Positions 22,108 through 35,037 are shown, numbered from the stretch's first letter. The stretch is DNA of 64,000 nt from Cyathus striatus (GCA_025738555.1 JAOVFP010000001.1:7192001-7256000), one strand, 5' to 3'. Numbers and translations are program-made. Notes: a model not told the origin generated them from the letters alone.

Positions 22108-24221
22108 TCACACTGGAGGCTCCATAGTGAAAGGTTTTCCTCCTTTTTTGGCTGCTTGTTTTGCTTTTTTATAAGCATCATTTGCTTCCTTAAACCTCTT
22201 GGTATGTCTTGCATTCTCTGCTTTTCTTTCTTCCTCATTCTGGTCCCACTCCTGCACTGCAGCCTGCCACAACTCCCGGGCTTTGGCTTTCCTGGACTTT
22301 TGGGCTTCTTCTTGCCACTGCTGTTCAGTGCGCTCCATGACCTTCTGGTAAAATTCATCACTAGATAGCATTCGAGGTAAGCCATCCCCCATTAGCTTTC
22401 CTAGCCCTTTCTTTTTCTTTTTATTCTCCTTTGATGTGAGCTCAACTTGCACCTTTTTGCAGTACATCTTGTTTAAAAGGTTGGATGCTTGAGCTTGTAC
22501 AAGCCTTCCTTGAAGGTTGTTGTTGTCGATACGGGTCTCCTTTAAGGCAGCAAGGAGAAGGGCCTTGTTCTCGGTCTGAGGTATTATTGAGAGGAGGTCT
22601 ACAATCATGGTGGAGGGTGGTTCTATTGGTTGTGATGACACATGAACCATGGGTGATGAAGAAGTAACAGCCGCTTTCCCAATAAGGTAACCCATGTTGG
22701 TTGTTGCCAGCTCTCATGCTGCTTCATCAACTATTTCTTTCCTGTGCTTCTTTTGCACTTCTGATGGGGATGGTGGGTCTTCATCATCGCTCTTGTTGAT
22801 TGTTGCTAATGTTGTGACTTTGTCTTCTATTGACAGGTTCTCAATCATTTTTGCTATTGTTCAAAGTGGGGTAGGAGGTGCTACAGGGAGATTTGACTGT
22901 GTAGATTTGGACTGGCTTGGTGCAAGCATTGTTGGAGTAACCACAGTAGGATCAAATGGATGTACCCCTGTTTTGCAAAAGGCTGCTTTAACATTTTCGG
23001 TAGATAATACTGCAATATGAGTATTTCCATAAATTTCAAGAGAATTATCTTTTGTTATTTCTCCTGCATGAGTACATGCAAACTTGTCTCGCTCCTGGCT
23101 TAGTTGATGTTTCAGGACTGCAAATATGACAACATCTAGCCCTTGATATATATGTGTGGTATGTGATGGATAACATAGCACAAGAATCTTCTTCTCTCGG
23201 GTGTAGTTCAGGAAGTCCAGGCTATAGTGGGATGTATGACCATCCACTAGCAGTAGCTGCCATTCATCACCAGCCTTCTCACTGGTCTGCTTGTTGAAGA
23301 GCTTTAGCCAATCTGTGCCAATTTCACTGTCTGTCCAGCCCTTCTGTGAATATCTGATGCTGCAAATACAAGTGAGTCTTATATCAATTGAACAGTTCTA
23401 ATAACTTATGAAGCATTTGCAGGGTTGTTTTGTTGCCATTTAACATGGTATCCCTTTCCCTTGAAAATAACCCTGGGAGGTAGGCTAGACCCATCTGCAC
23501 AAATTGACACCAGGACAGTAATATTTTCTTTACTGCCAGTCCATCTTTGGTAATGGGGTCCATGTCATTGACCACCTATGACTCGCTCCTTCTTGGAACC
23601 ATATGGTTGACACCCAACTTCATCAACAGCATATATGTTCTTGCTTTTGATATTATAGTCATGTAATGTTGACTCAAGAAGGTCCCACCACATTTTGTTT
23701 GTATTCGGGTTAGCAGCATTGGCTCTCTTTGGTTCCAATGGTGTTGACCATGTAGTTTTTATCCTGTCTGAGTGTTTCTCGACAAAGCATGTAGTCCATT
23801 TTTTGCTAATACCTTCTGATGGAAAGTCTGAGTTTGGGCCCAGCTGAGCACATACCAACTTGTCAACTGTTTCTTTCAATAAACGATGTGTAAAAGGAAA
23901 TCCTTGATTTGCTGATTTTGTAAGGAGATCAAGTACAAGTTCTGTTTCAGAGGGAAGTAGCCACTGCTGCTTGTATGCCCTCTCAGACAAACTGTGTTGG
24001 CCCTTTGCTCTTTCTATAATGGTATTATAGTTGAGCTTAATATGTTTTCCTGTTGATTCCAAGTAAATTTGCTCAAAATCTAAAGCAATTTTACATGCAC
24101 TCTTTCCCTTTGGCTTCTTCCTCTCCTGGTGATATACATCTGCAGCATGTGATATCCACTCCTCTACAACCTTTCTATCCTCATGCTGCTTTAGTGATTG
24201 GGATTTAGTTTTAGCTGTCAT
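22108..24221 (-). pseudogene. Pogo-like transposase, two exons, mutated
   Basis: Exon 1 (24221-23410) encodes a helix-turn-helix N-terminus, a CENP-B-type DNA-binding region and the start of the DDE domain (NIYAVDEVGCQPYG). After a 50-nt intron (23409-23360), exon 2 (23359-22108) continues the DDE domain with LLLVDGHTSHY and SHTTHIYQGLD, then a Lys/Glu-rich C-terminal region. The joined length is 688 codons, all in one frame. TGA stops at 23565-23567, 22861-22863 and 22714-22716 replace probable CGA. The intron starts AT instead of GT, preceded by C, which suggests CGTAAGT became CATAAGT. Family assignment is firm; activity is not expected. Confidence 0.85.
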
Positions 24222-24720
24222 TGTTAAAATTTATATATGGAGAGAGAAGAGACTTGATTTTAACATGGGGGACATCCATATTATGCTGCATAGGAACATG
24301 GTTTCCATGTGGCATCCTCATGGAATACAAGTGATACTACAGAACTTGTGGACATGCAATTCATTAATTATTATGCATGCTGTGTCCAGGAAGTACATAG
24401 AAACTAATAATAGGCATTATGGAATGATTTACCTTTGCTGCTCCTTCGTACAAGATCATTTACTTTTCAAACTGCTCAATTTTTGGAAAACCCATCAAAA
24501 CATAATGCTAAATTTTAGATTAATGTTGATCTCTGTGCAAGGGATACATACATCAATGTATAACTAACATATCTAGCTGTAATTTACAAAAGGATGCACA
24601 GCATTCTGTGCTATTTTGAGACCAGGAGTGAGGAGATAAGAGTGATTTGTCATGTGATGTGGTGGTGTCATGTTTGATGGTTGTATACTGTATCTGTAGT
24701 GTATATAAGGCGAGGGCAAA

Positions 24721-25045
24721 TGTAAGGGAATACTAAGAACTGCATGGCATGCAGTACTTCTGTTCCCCACAGACAGGGTGATGGCTAGGCAGGAAATATA
24801 TTGATTTTTGATGTATTTTCGAGTTATCTAAGCACACATAGTGCCGACAGCACTGAATTCACAATGTACTCATCTTTTTAGTTATATCCTTTGAATTTAA
24901 ATTACATTTGAACTGTTGACATCCTTCAAACCCTTACAAGACTATTGACTTAACCTCAGGTATATAAATAGAATAAGTAGCTATTTTTACATCATATTAT
25001 AGTGCTATTTTAACAAAATACCAGTAGCTAAAGCTGGTAGCAACA
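24721..25045 (+). repeat. Solo LTR of the Gypsy family at the window start
   Basis: TGTAAGGGAATACTAAGAAC to GGTAGCAACA, 325 bp, matching the complement of 2964-3003 plus 3743-4031. The flanks GCAAA and TCAAG are not a matching duplication, so recombination or deletion has removed one side. It cuts off the 5' part of the NB-ARC/TPR copy that follows. Confidence 0.8.
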
Positions 25046-25972
25046 TCAAGATGGAGATGATAAAGAGAGTGCAATGACAGCCAAATATGCTATAAAACTA
25101 ATAAATACAAGTGCCTTTCTACACCATGAAAATATTTCAGATGAAATATTTGAAAGAGCTGCAAAGTATTATACACATCATATAGAAAACTACAAAGATA
25201 ATGTAATTCCAGCATTTATTCCTACAATGGATAGAGAATTGCTGAATTTAGAGGAATACAATGAGTGGAATGAGATGCAGTACAGAGAAAGTATTGGATT
25301 TCTATTGTCTTTCTCATTAATAAAAAGAACTGTAGATGGAGCAAAATTTGGGTTACATCCTTTAGTACAAACATGGTGCCAAGATCGACTATCATTGACT
25401 GAAAAGAATATATGGATTTTGAATGCTAGGGGAACATTGTGTGTCTCAATAAGTAATGAATATTCAGCTACTGAATATAAATATGGGAATTCTGTTCATT
25501 TACACATTACTCAAAACTTATCACATAAGACCATATCTAACATAATATATTATGATGACATATTTAATATATTGGCTGGAGTAATGAGAATGAATGGACA
25601 ATATCATATGGAACTTATACTAAGATCTAGAATATTTAAGGTATATGAAGACACATATGGAAAAAATAGTACACATATGTTCACTAGCATGTCTGAATTG
25701 GCAACAACATATAGAAGCCATGGTAAATCAACAGAAGCTGAAGTGCTGCAGATTCAGGTTCTGGAGATGAGAACCAGATTTCAGGGAAAAGAGCACCAAG
25801 ATACACTGACAGCTATGAATAATCTTGCATTGACACTTCAAAACTTGGGAAAATGGACAGAAGCTGAAGTGCTGCAGATTCAGGTTCTGGAGATGAGAAC
25901 CAGAATTCAGGGAAAAGAGAACCCAGATACACTGACAGCTATGAATAACCTTGCATTGACACTTCAAAACTT
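25046..25972 (+). pseudogene. Truncated NB-ARC-TPR gene copy
   Basis: From GTGCAATGACAGCC onward this is nearly identical to 44018 and following in the intact gene. It covers the linker after the NB-ARC domain (AFLHHENISDEIFERAAKYY), the region before the repeats, two full 42-residue TPR units and part of a third. The P-loop half is missing, replaced by the solo LTR. At about 25970 the third repeat breaks off into unrelated sequence that also occurs at 49770. The open frame to 26021 therefore ends in foreign residues. No function is expected. Confidence 0.85.
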
Positions 25973-26546
25973 GTCCCAACCTTGGACTCTTATTTACTCC
26001 AATGTGCAATCCATACTGTAGTCATCTTCCTTATTTATTAACTTAATTATTTCTTTCCTTCATGCAAGCAAGGTTTCAGTTGAAGTCAACACTTTCAAGT
26101 TGATCAAGCACATTGTAAACATCAATTTCTGCATTTAGGATGTCCAGTGCTCCTATCTTTGAGAGAGTAAGATATGGCAAGATTTCTCCAACATGGAAGT
26201 TTTCAATACAAATTATTGTAAATCTAGGGAGAATTGTGATTGGGTATGACTGTATAGGGTCATCAACCTTGGCTTCAGTAGTAAATTCAATCTCTTTTGC
26301 AAATGTGCACAAAGAGAGAAATTGAACATAATTGTCAGCTGTATAGGTGCCTTGTATGTTCTTCATTAGGATCACATTCAATTGAGACAATACACTAATA
26401 TTCACTGGGGAAGGAATGGGTGGGGATGTCAAAGAGAAATACCAGATCTTTGCACAGGTAGATATCAGAGACAGAATGACTTTTGCAAAACCTTGAATCT
26501 GCTCAGGCTGGACATCATTTGTGCCACTGAGTGTGATCATTTTCAA
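25973..26546 (-). pseudogene. 3' gene fragment, possibly F-box/LRR-like (copy 1)
   Basis: A 156-codon minus-strand frame (26546-26076) encodes alternating hydrophobic strands, such as ILPRFTIICIEN and KIGALDILNAEIDVYNVLDQL. About 400 bp (25973-26380) matches 49770-50170 closely. The style resembles the C-terminal LRR part of Agaricomycete F-box proteins, but I cannot prove this. It abuts the broken TPR repeat. Confidence 0.4.
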
Positions 26547-28878
26547 GTATGGAGCATTCTTCCCTTCAAGCTATTTAAGATTAACAATTTCTTTGATGGG
26601 AAAAGAGTTTAAATCAACATCTATAGCTCTCTATTGAATGACTTGTGAAGCTCAATAAAAACAAAATGTCATGTGAGGCATGCTGCTGTCATTTAGGTAG
26701 TGCTTCTCATCATGAGCTGAACATGTATGACTTGGTGTGTGAAGTCACATTGTCATTTATGTGTAGGACATGTGTAGCTCATATAAAAGTCATGCAAATA
26801 TCATGCATATTATAGCTTTCAAATTCTGAACCCTGTGAACACTTCAAAACCCAACTTTTGAGATTTTAACTTCGAGTTCACGCACAGGTATGATTACTAA
26901 TATAGTGGAAACTATCAAGCTGATACTAAGTTGAGAAATAGCTACTCATGTCATTTTTCCTATCACATGTTTAGTCTCCTCCTGAGTTTTACCTAAGCTA
27001 TAGGTCTATAGTTGTACAACAGTGTATATACTACTAAGTTACCCCAGTTCTTGAGGCACAAATGTGTATGTGAATGGTAGATCCAATTAATTAGTTGTAT
27101 TTTTGATGGGAGACCAGAATATAATTGAAGGTCCCAGAATGTTAGACTAGAATTGAACAAACACATGAAAGCAAGTGGCAGGGGTTGTCCCAAATTATGT
27201 ATTAGAAAAACTTGTGCATGCACAACCAGAATGTCAAGAGAAGTCTGTTGGTTGACTTAGCAGTTCTACAACTCTCAAAGATTAAAAATGAAATATATAT
27301 AGTGTAGAGCATGCATATTCTGTCTACTCTAATATATTCCTAAAAACTCGACATACTTATTTGACATTGTAGACTAGATTTCACAATCATTAAGATCATG
27401 TTCACATACTTGTGCATTCCTTCACATTCACCAACACTTCCTCACAATCTAACCTTCTGCTGGAGTCATCTTCCCCACTCATACTCAACAAAACCATTAC
27501 ATCTCTCAACTATTATAAGTACTCATAAAATCACACTCTCCATCATGCTCATTTCATGATTGTTACATTAGAACTTCACTTTGAAGTTCTTCCTCACTCA
27601 CTCAAATGTTCCTAGCTCACAATCCCTTTCACTCATTTCATTCTCTTTCACCTTATGATACCCCAGTCTAATGTATGTCTCTACAAGCTCACATAAATTT
27701 ATCTTTGTTGATTTCACAAAACTGCACCTTTACCTCTTTAACATGTGAATAATTAATAACCCAAAATGTAATTCCTGCCAAAATTGTTAAAACTGGTAAG
27801 TTGGTATGATGTTGAGAGTCATTAATGAAATAAGTAAAAGGAACAGACTAAAGGATAAAATCCAACATTAGTATTTTATGCAATACTATGTCATACTTAT
27901 CAAGGTGAACAAGCATGACTTGAGTGTGATAAAGATTGAACCATTTTTTGTTTTGGATGCAAGCTAGTGTGCAAACAAATAGCTGGTTGGCAGCTGCTGT
28001 TGCCAAGCCATTGCTACCTAATTCAAATACTTCAGTTTGACACATTTCCAACATCCACTATCCCCATCATTCCTCACCTCTGACTCAGGCATATCATCCC
28101 AATAACTTGCTCTCCCACTTACCAGCTCTGACTTCCATCATATGACAATGTTATCCAACAGTAGCAGTGACTTCACCCAGATCCCTTAGCCAGTATTTTG
28201 TGGATGCCCATATTGTTCATTCATTTCAACAGGATATTGTACTTGGGAGGTAGTGAGGTCTCACTCCTCATGCAAGTGCAGAGAAGATGGCAATGAGGAT
28301 ACTTTGTTGAAGATTCTGATAGACAACACAGGTGTATTGGTGCATGATATCATTTCCTCAGGTATTCCATACTCTCAGTTGACCAAAACACACATTCATC
28401 CATGGGCTTCCAGTGCTTCAGTGCTTCTGCCACACCCACAACTTTGGTTCTGCAAGCAACACCAATTAATGTTGTCCTTGTTAGTGACTCAATGGCAGTT
28501 TTAACAGCATCATTGGACCACAGAGGGAAGTATTATTTATGCAGGGTTAGTAATTTCATTTGTGCTATTGTGATTTGTGTTTCTACTAATTGTCTAATAT
28601 CTAGCACACTGAAATTTGGGAAGTACCTGGGGAGGGGAAGGGGAGCTAGAACTTAGTACCAGTAGTTCTACAGTAGATAGTATACTGTTTAAAGGTTTTA
28701 CATGTCAGCTAGAAGTCAACCAAATGTATATTGCATGATTATAACACATTTTAAAGGGATTTCAATATTATATCAATAAGATGAACTATAGATGTCAACA
28801 GGATGATGTACACACGTTGACAGCATGTTAGCTACATGGTAATAATATCTTCTTTAAATGTTGAGAGTCGTGACTATC
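26547..28878. other. No supported gene
   Basis: This is CpG-poor, AT-rich DNA. Short ORFs at 26993-27223 and 27848-28054 (minus) and 28253-28656 (plus) show no domain, no splice-joined extension and no repeat partner in the window. Confidence 0.5.
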
Positions 28879-30636
28879 ATTGTGATTGATCGCTGTTGGT
28901 AAGCAGCAGGGGTGCACAATGTTTCACCACCGGGAGCTTGATTGATTGCAATTTGAGTTGGCGCAATCAATGTATTCCTCTAAAATCAATTATAAGTATG
29001 TAGTTAGAAATCATTGAATATATAATTGGGATCTATCATGTGAAGTACGAAATTGTTGAATATATAGTTGGGATCTATTATCCAAAGTGCAAAATCATTC
29101 AATAAACGGAATCAATACTGTCCAAATTGAAATCAATACCATAACTGAATCAATAAAAATCAAATCAATAGAAATTGTAATGTAACCCTTCCAAATAAAT
29201 GGTCCCCAACGACGATACCCACGTGTAAGTAGGGTTTTTAACCATATGTACTTAACCGGTAGGCTATTCGGTCTTGTATAGGTGACGCGCTTCACTGTAT
29301 TTAACCTCTATTTGACTACTATTACTACGGACTTTGTGAAATGAAGCATGTTCCCTTATGTCTTCATGTACACATTGCCACAGTAGTTCAGTACATGATT
29401 AAGCTAAATACGAGTTCTAACATTATTTAGTGTTTAAATACAATAATTTATAAATTATCTAGCAGGAAACATGTAGATGAAGGGGAGGGAACACGGAAGT
29501 CTTTATTTCACAAAGTCCATAGTAGTAGTAGTCAAATAGAGGTTAAATACAGTGAAGCGTGTCACCTATACAAGACCGAATAGCCTACCGGTTAAGTACA
29601 TATGGTTAAAAACCCTACTTACACGTGGGTATCGTCGTTGGGGACCATTTATTTGGAAGGGTTACATTACAATTTCTATTGATTTGATTTTTATTGATTC
29701 AGTTACAGTATTGATTTCAATTTGGACACAGTATTGATTCCGTTTATTGAATGATTTTGCACTTTGGATAATAGATCCCAACTATATATTCAACAATTTC
29801 GTACTTCACATAATAGATCCCAATTATATATTCAATGATTTCTAACTACATACTTATAATTGATTTTAGAGGAATACATTGATTGCGCCAACTCAAATTG
29901 CAATCAATCAAGCTCCCGGTGTGTCACGACCGTGCCCCTAGCCTGACTTGGCGGCGGAGTACGAGAGAGTGACTGCGGAGAAGTGAGGGGTGAGTGTAAG
30001 ACGAAAGCGGAGAACGATAACTCAGGGGGTAGGACTTCGGCTTCAGCTTATGTGCTGCGCCCCTGGGATTCCCGGTCCTGGATTTCGGAGTAAGGGCAAG
30101 CCCTTCAGAGAAGACGAGAGACAGAAGACGAGAGTTGTAACTCAAGTCAGACGAAAGGGTGAGGACGTAGTTCAATACGAAACTAAAGACTAAGTACAAA
30201 TCGAGTACTACTTAAATACTAGAGACTCGGAGTAAGTAAAGGCCGCTGGCCAAGGCCAGCAGAGAAGTACGGTCAGGGTAGGCGTACATAGAATGAAGAC
30301 TATAACTAATTAAACATAATAAAATGCGTCGGAGAAGTGAGCGTGTATGGCGGTGTAAAGTAAAACAGATAGTGGCGCACTTAAGAATGATAAGTGACTC
30401 ACTATGAGATGTATACTACATTACTGAGGGGATAGCTCAGTAGAACGGAAGAAAGGAAACAAGAGTAACCTATGTACAGTAATCAGTATGTAATACTAAG
30501 AGCGTAAGCAAGGTTCGGAGTAAGCAAAGGAAAAGGCGGAGTAAAGCATAGGAGTCCGGAGGTAGGCGATACGGGATATGACATGGTGGTGAAACATTGC
30601 GCACCCCCGCTGCTTACCGACAGCGATCAATCGCAA
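28879..30636. mobile_element. Foldback element with about 460-bp arms, split by a solo LTR
   Basis: The left arm (28879-29342) and right arm (29505-29921 plus 30589-30636) are inverted copies with only a handful of differences over about 460 bp, separated by a 162-bp loop. The outermost TTGYGATTGATCGCTG lies on both sides. CpGs are retained in the arms. Each arm contains the same 60-odd-codon ORF reading outward, a consequence of the palindrome. No transposase is present and no target duplication was identified. Confidence 0.85.
29922..30583 (+). repeat. Solo LTR inside the foldback element
   Basis: TGTCACGACCGTGCCCC to GGGATATGACA, 662 bp, flanked by CGGTG (29917-29921) and TGGTG (30584-30588). 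The left arm of the foldback shows the unbroken site CACCACCGGGAGC, so the duplicated base was C and the right copy lost a CpG. A second, CpG-depleted copy lies at 56451-57100 on the other strand. The family is not identified. Confidence 0.9.
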
Positions 30637-33280
30637 AGACAGCCACTGGTGATGTTGACTACATGTCCCATACAGGTTCTGAACATGCCTATGAGATGTC
30701 AATTATGCCACAAACCAGAGTCATTTAGATGATACATGACTGTCACTTGGATGCCCAATAGATGGTTGGCATATGACTCAAAAAAGTGCCTTTCATCATG
30801 CAATAGGCATGCATGCTCACCACATGCCTTAGACATGATTTTACATGACTTTTCATGTTTACTGAGTGTGAAGCCCAGAACAGAAATCAATGAATGGCTT
30901 CATTATAATGCAGTGCCATCACACAAATCAGAGTGCACACTGATCATTCAAGGCACAGCATGTTGAATTGAAGCCTAGCTTCATCAATGATCATGTATGC
31001 CCATAATTCAGGCATGACAATGGCTACATCATGCCACCACTTGCAGACTTGTGATAAAGTCAGTACCATTTCTTGGGAGCCATCAATAGTGCCATAAAAA
31101 TGCAGTCACCCAACTCTGTTAGACAATATTTGAATATTTCTTGGGTGAGCTCAATGGGCAATCAGTAGAAAGGCTTATGATCTTCAACTTGTATTGCAAT
31201 CAGAGCTAGTAATGCACAAAGATAAGTGCACTCACTGGTTCAGAAATGGTCACTTTGCAATGATGTAGGTGCATGTGATCAGTAACACCATTCCATAGCT
31301 TTCTGACATGGGAATTGGATGTGCTGGGGGAAATATTTGCAACATTATGTGAGGTGTAATTCCAAAAATGTAATTGAATTGATATTATATACATAATCTA
31401 GCAGAACACTTGGACTGGGAACCCTTTGAAATGTCAGAATATTTTCATAGGACCTTTAGATTGATAGGTTTAAATGGACCATGATTGTCATAATCTCTAC
31501 AGGCTGTGGCCTTGAGGCTCACTCAGAACCTTTGGAGACATGTGAATGTAAAAGAATCTCACCAGCCTGGAAGTAGGTATGTAATAAAGGCACAAGCTAT
31601 GCTTTGAGGTGGTATGAGCCCTCAACCAACATAATGATTAATACTACAATATCAATGATCCTGAGCTTTCTTAAAATGTGGTAGATACATATGTTATTAC
31701 ACTTTGAGCATTAGCAATGGCCATAACTTAATTCTATCCAGTCTTCAGAATTTCAACATTGCTCCCTAGGTCCAGACTATGGTAAATTTCAAATTGATAA
31801 ACAAAGTGTTGGCCCACATAGTGGCTGACCACATCACTATGTAGCAAATTGACTGTTCATTAAAGTGCTCTGCAGCCAGAAAACTTCCCTCTCAAACAAC
31901 TCCAGTATGGAGGAGGATTTTGGGTTGGCTATCCTCAACACAAAGAAATTATGCAAGTGGGTGGCACATCTATCCAACCCTTCAGATCCAGTGAGCACAC
32001 ATTTGAGAGAGAGAAAGGGGGGAAATGTGAAGCTAGCATTCTCAAAGTGTACATATGACACTTATGTAGGTAAGCAACATGAGGTAAATGACAGTAGGTA
32101 TGGAGTGAGGTAATGGAGGTTGGAGCAGCATTTTTACCATGCAGGCAGAATGCCTGCTCTACATCCAGCCTGTAAAACAGGAACATTTTGAGATGCTAGT
32201 ATATTTGTTTAAATCTTGGATCACACTCTGGAAAAGTCTGGGAGTGGTTGGTAAAAATAAAACTTTAGTGACACTAGTTCTGTCAGTATTGATTAAGGCA
32301 ACAGGTAATGTTTTAATGAAGGTAAAGCCAGTAAGAATCCTCAGTGTACCTTTGAATATTGACAGTGCTATTAACTGGTTGACCATACATGGTCTTAATC
32401 ACATTGCATTACCAATGAGCCATAACCAGAAGTCACTTGACAATCTTAGTCAGAGATGTGTGAAGGCAGACTTATACAAATCCTGGGAGTCCTTGACAAA
32501 AAACAAATTTTTGAGACATTGATGATAAAGGCAAGAGGCAACACTTTGAGGAAGGCAAAGTTGCTACAAGTCCTCAGTGTACCTTTGGATATTGGCAGTG
32601 CTAGTGACTAGTTAACCAAAGCATTCCCAATTGCAAGAGTGCAGGTTGAAGCACCAAAGTTTCAGTTTAGTGTCCACCCAAGTAAATGTATTTGATTTAA
32701 TTTTGAAACTAGAACCTTAAAATCATTGCACTTGGACAGGGTAGGCTTTGAGTAAGACCTTTGTATTGACCATAGACCATGATTAGTAGAATCATAATAC
32801 CTCATGATGAAGATGAGAGACTCTCACTTTGAAAAAAACCTGAGAGCAATTGACAAAAATTAAAGTCAGATCATTACTCATTTTATAAAGGCAGGAAGCG
32901 ACACTTTGATGAAGGAAAAGTTGGTATGAATCTTCTAGTGTACCTTCAAATGTTGGCAGTGCTAGTAATGTGTTTACCAACCAGCCATTACGGAGATTGA
33001 ATGACTCTTAATGATCTCCCAAGGTCCAGGCACTACAAGTTTGAAAGTTAGTAACAAAAATACTGGGAGTGGTTTATGGAAAGATTATGGAAATGTTACA
33101 AGTGGCCACAGAGGCAACACTTTGACAAAAGTAAATGCAGTATGAATTCTCAGTGTACCTGGACTGTACCTGGAAGTGCTAGTGACCAATAAACATGTCA
33201 GATATACAACCAGTGAAGTGACTGCAGGACTTAGGACTGAAGTCCAAAGTACAGTGAGCAAGTGGTTGATTGAAGTAATA
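30637..33280. other. Degenerate repeat region, no supported gene
   Basis: No protein domain is recognisable. From about 32280 a diverged block recurs (GGCAACACTTTGA, AATCCTCAGTGTACCTT, TTGGCAGTGCTAGTGACC), with copies near 32340, 32570, 32935 and 33155 and, beyond the TIR element, near 34390 and 34690. It looks like an old tandem or dispersed array. Confidence 0.55.
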
Positions 33281-33929
33281 GGGGGAGTCAAAGTGGCTGG
33301 TTTTGCACTGGCTTTGATCTTGGTTATGACCCTTGGTTTTTGACAGGCCAAATCATGGGAAATCAAAACCAGAACCAAAACCAACCAAAACCAGAACCAA
33401 CCTGAAAAGCAGCTCCTGAGCTGCTTTTCAGGTTGGTTCTGGTTTTGGTTCTGGTTTTGATCACACTCTGTTCTCAACACCTCTTCACACTTGGGTTAAA
33501 TACATATAATTCCATCTTCTAGCTGTCTATGATGTTGGTGAACTCATTCTTGCTTCTGTTTCAACTTGTACAGCTCAGTAAATGATACAATGAGCTCCTG
33601 CTCCCTTGCTTGATGACAAGTATAGTGAGTCATGATAGAGATCTGGGCAAATAACATGAAAAGAAAGGTGGGAGAATGATCACAGAATTTTTTCTCAGGT
33701 TACTATGATTACTAATTGAGATGAAAGAAGTAGTATATTCTGAAAGAATTACATGATTATTGAAAAGCAGAGACAAAAGTGAGCATAAACCAAGGTGCTG
33801 AACCAAGTGTAGGTTGGGGTGGTCAGACTTAAACCAGGTTTTAGGCTGGTTTTCACACAGTTTCAAAATCAAAACCAACAACATAACCAAGATCCAAACC
33901 AGCACAAAACCAGCCACTCTGACCCCCCC
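33281..33929. mobile_element. Non-autonomous TIR element with internal hairpin
   Basis: The left end GGGGGAGTCAAAGTGGCTGG and the inverted right end (GGGGGGGTCAGAGTGGCTGG) continue matching for about 48 bp to CTTGGTTATG. TAATA flanks both sides. Inside, 33387-33446 is a near-perfect hairpin around AGCAGCTCCTGAGCTGCT, within a run of AACCAGAACC motifs. No ORF is present. Confidence 0.8.
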
Positions 33930-35014
33930 TAATATGTGTACAACTTACCTGAAGTCCAAAGTACAGTGAGCAAGTGGGGATTGCCACTGTAGGACCTCAG
34001 GTTTATATACTACAGAGTATCTACCAAAGTCCAAAGTCTTTACCAAGGTCCAAGGTCTTTACCAAGGTTCTGTACCTAGATCTACCTAAGGTTGATTAGT
34101 AATCAGAGAAGTGTCAGATCACTTCTAACAAAACAATAGTGTTCCTAATTGCAAGAGCACGGGTTGAAGCACATGAACCAGGTGCACTTTAAAATGTCAG
34201 AATATTCATGTGGGATATTAGCAGAATTGCCATGGACCATAATTTTTGTAATACTTTATGATAAAGGGAAGTGAATCTGACTTCAACAAATTCTAGAAGT
34301 GGTTCTTAAAAAAATACACAATGTTTCTGTTTGATAAAAGAAAGAGGCAACACTTTAACAAAATGTAAAGCCTATTTGAATCCTCAGTGTCCCTTCAAAT
34401 GTTGGCAATACTAGTGACCAGTTGACCATATGGTCTTAATTGCATCGCATTACCAACTATTCATGACTGGAAGTTGAAATATCCTTGACAGCTTTTAAGG
34501 TTCAGACAATGCAAAGTAACCACTGGGATGCTCACACTCTCAAGAATGTGGGTTAAAGCTTAAAGGACTGGAGCTGTAACTGGAAACTTAGACAAGCTGA
34601 AAATATAACTTACAAGCTCCTGAGAGCAACTTATAAAAACCATGTCTCCACCACCTCAGAAGTAACAATTTGACGAAAGTCAAGCCTGTTCAAATCCTCA
34701 GTGTACCATTGAAATTGGCAGAATGTAACTGGTTCACCAAACATTCTTACTCACATCACAATACCAACTAACCATGACACCCTTCAACACCATCCATGGT
34801 ATCATCAAACTTGTTTATAAAATTTCTGATTGAAATGGTATAGTAACCACCACAAACTGTTGATACCCACAAAACCACGGGTTCAAGCAGGATAACATAC
34901 ACCCAAGAGCCAAAAACACAATACATACATAACATACACCATACAACTACTACAGCTATATACATACTACACTTAACTATCCAGATCCCAAAATACCAAA
35001 CACGAATACTCTAA
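33930..35014. other. Continuation of degenerate repeats, no supported gene
   Basis: Two further diverged copies of the block starting GGCAACACTTTGA lie near 34340-34460 and 34660-34790. Near 33950, TGAAGTCCAAAGTACAGTGA repeats a sequence at about 33239, just outside the other end of the TIR element. Confidence 0.5.
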
Positions 35015-35037
35015 TCAGTCAGTCAGTCAGTCAGTCA
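35015..35037 (+). repeat. (TCAG)n microsatellite
   Basis: Five to six tandem TCAG units between the repeat region and the F-box gene. Confidence 0.95.

Larger units (their letters stand above)
21701..24690 (-). mobile_element. Pogo/Fot1-like DNA transposon (Tc1/mariner superfamily)
   Basis: The left end CAGTATACAACCATCAAACA is repeated inverted at the right end (24667-24690). TA dinucleotides flank both sides, as expected for the superfamily. The 2990 bp element carries one minus-strand transposase gene with an N-terminal CENP-B-like DNA-binding part and a DDE domain. It is intact in structure but its gene has three stops and a mutated splice donor. It lies 30 bp from the solo LTR at 24721. 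Confidence 0.85.

Noticed and set aside
29095..29737. Two identical 60-odd-residue ORFs facing outward
   Set aside because: They are the same sequence in the two arms of a foldback element, with no domain or coding signature.
31760..32110. LINE reverse-transcriptase relic (KLINKVLAHIVADHIT-like)
   Set aside because: The resemblance is limited to one short stretch and no catalytic motif follows.
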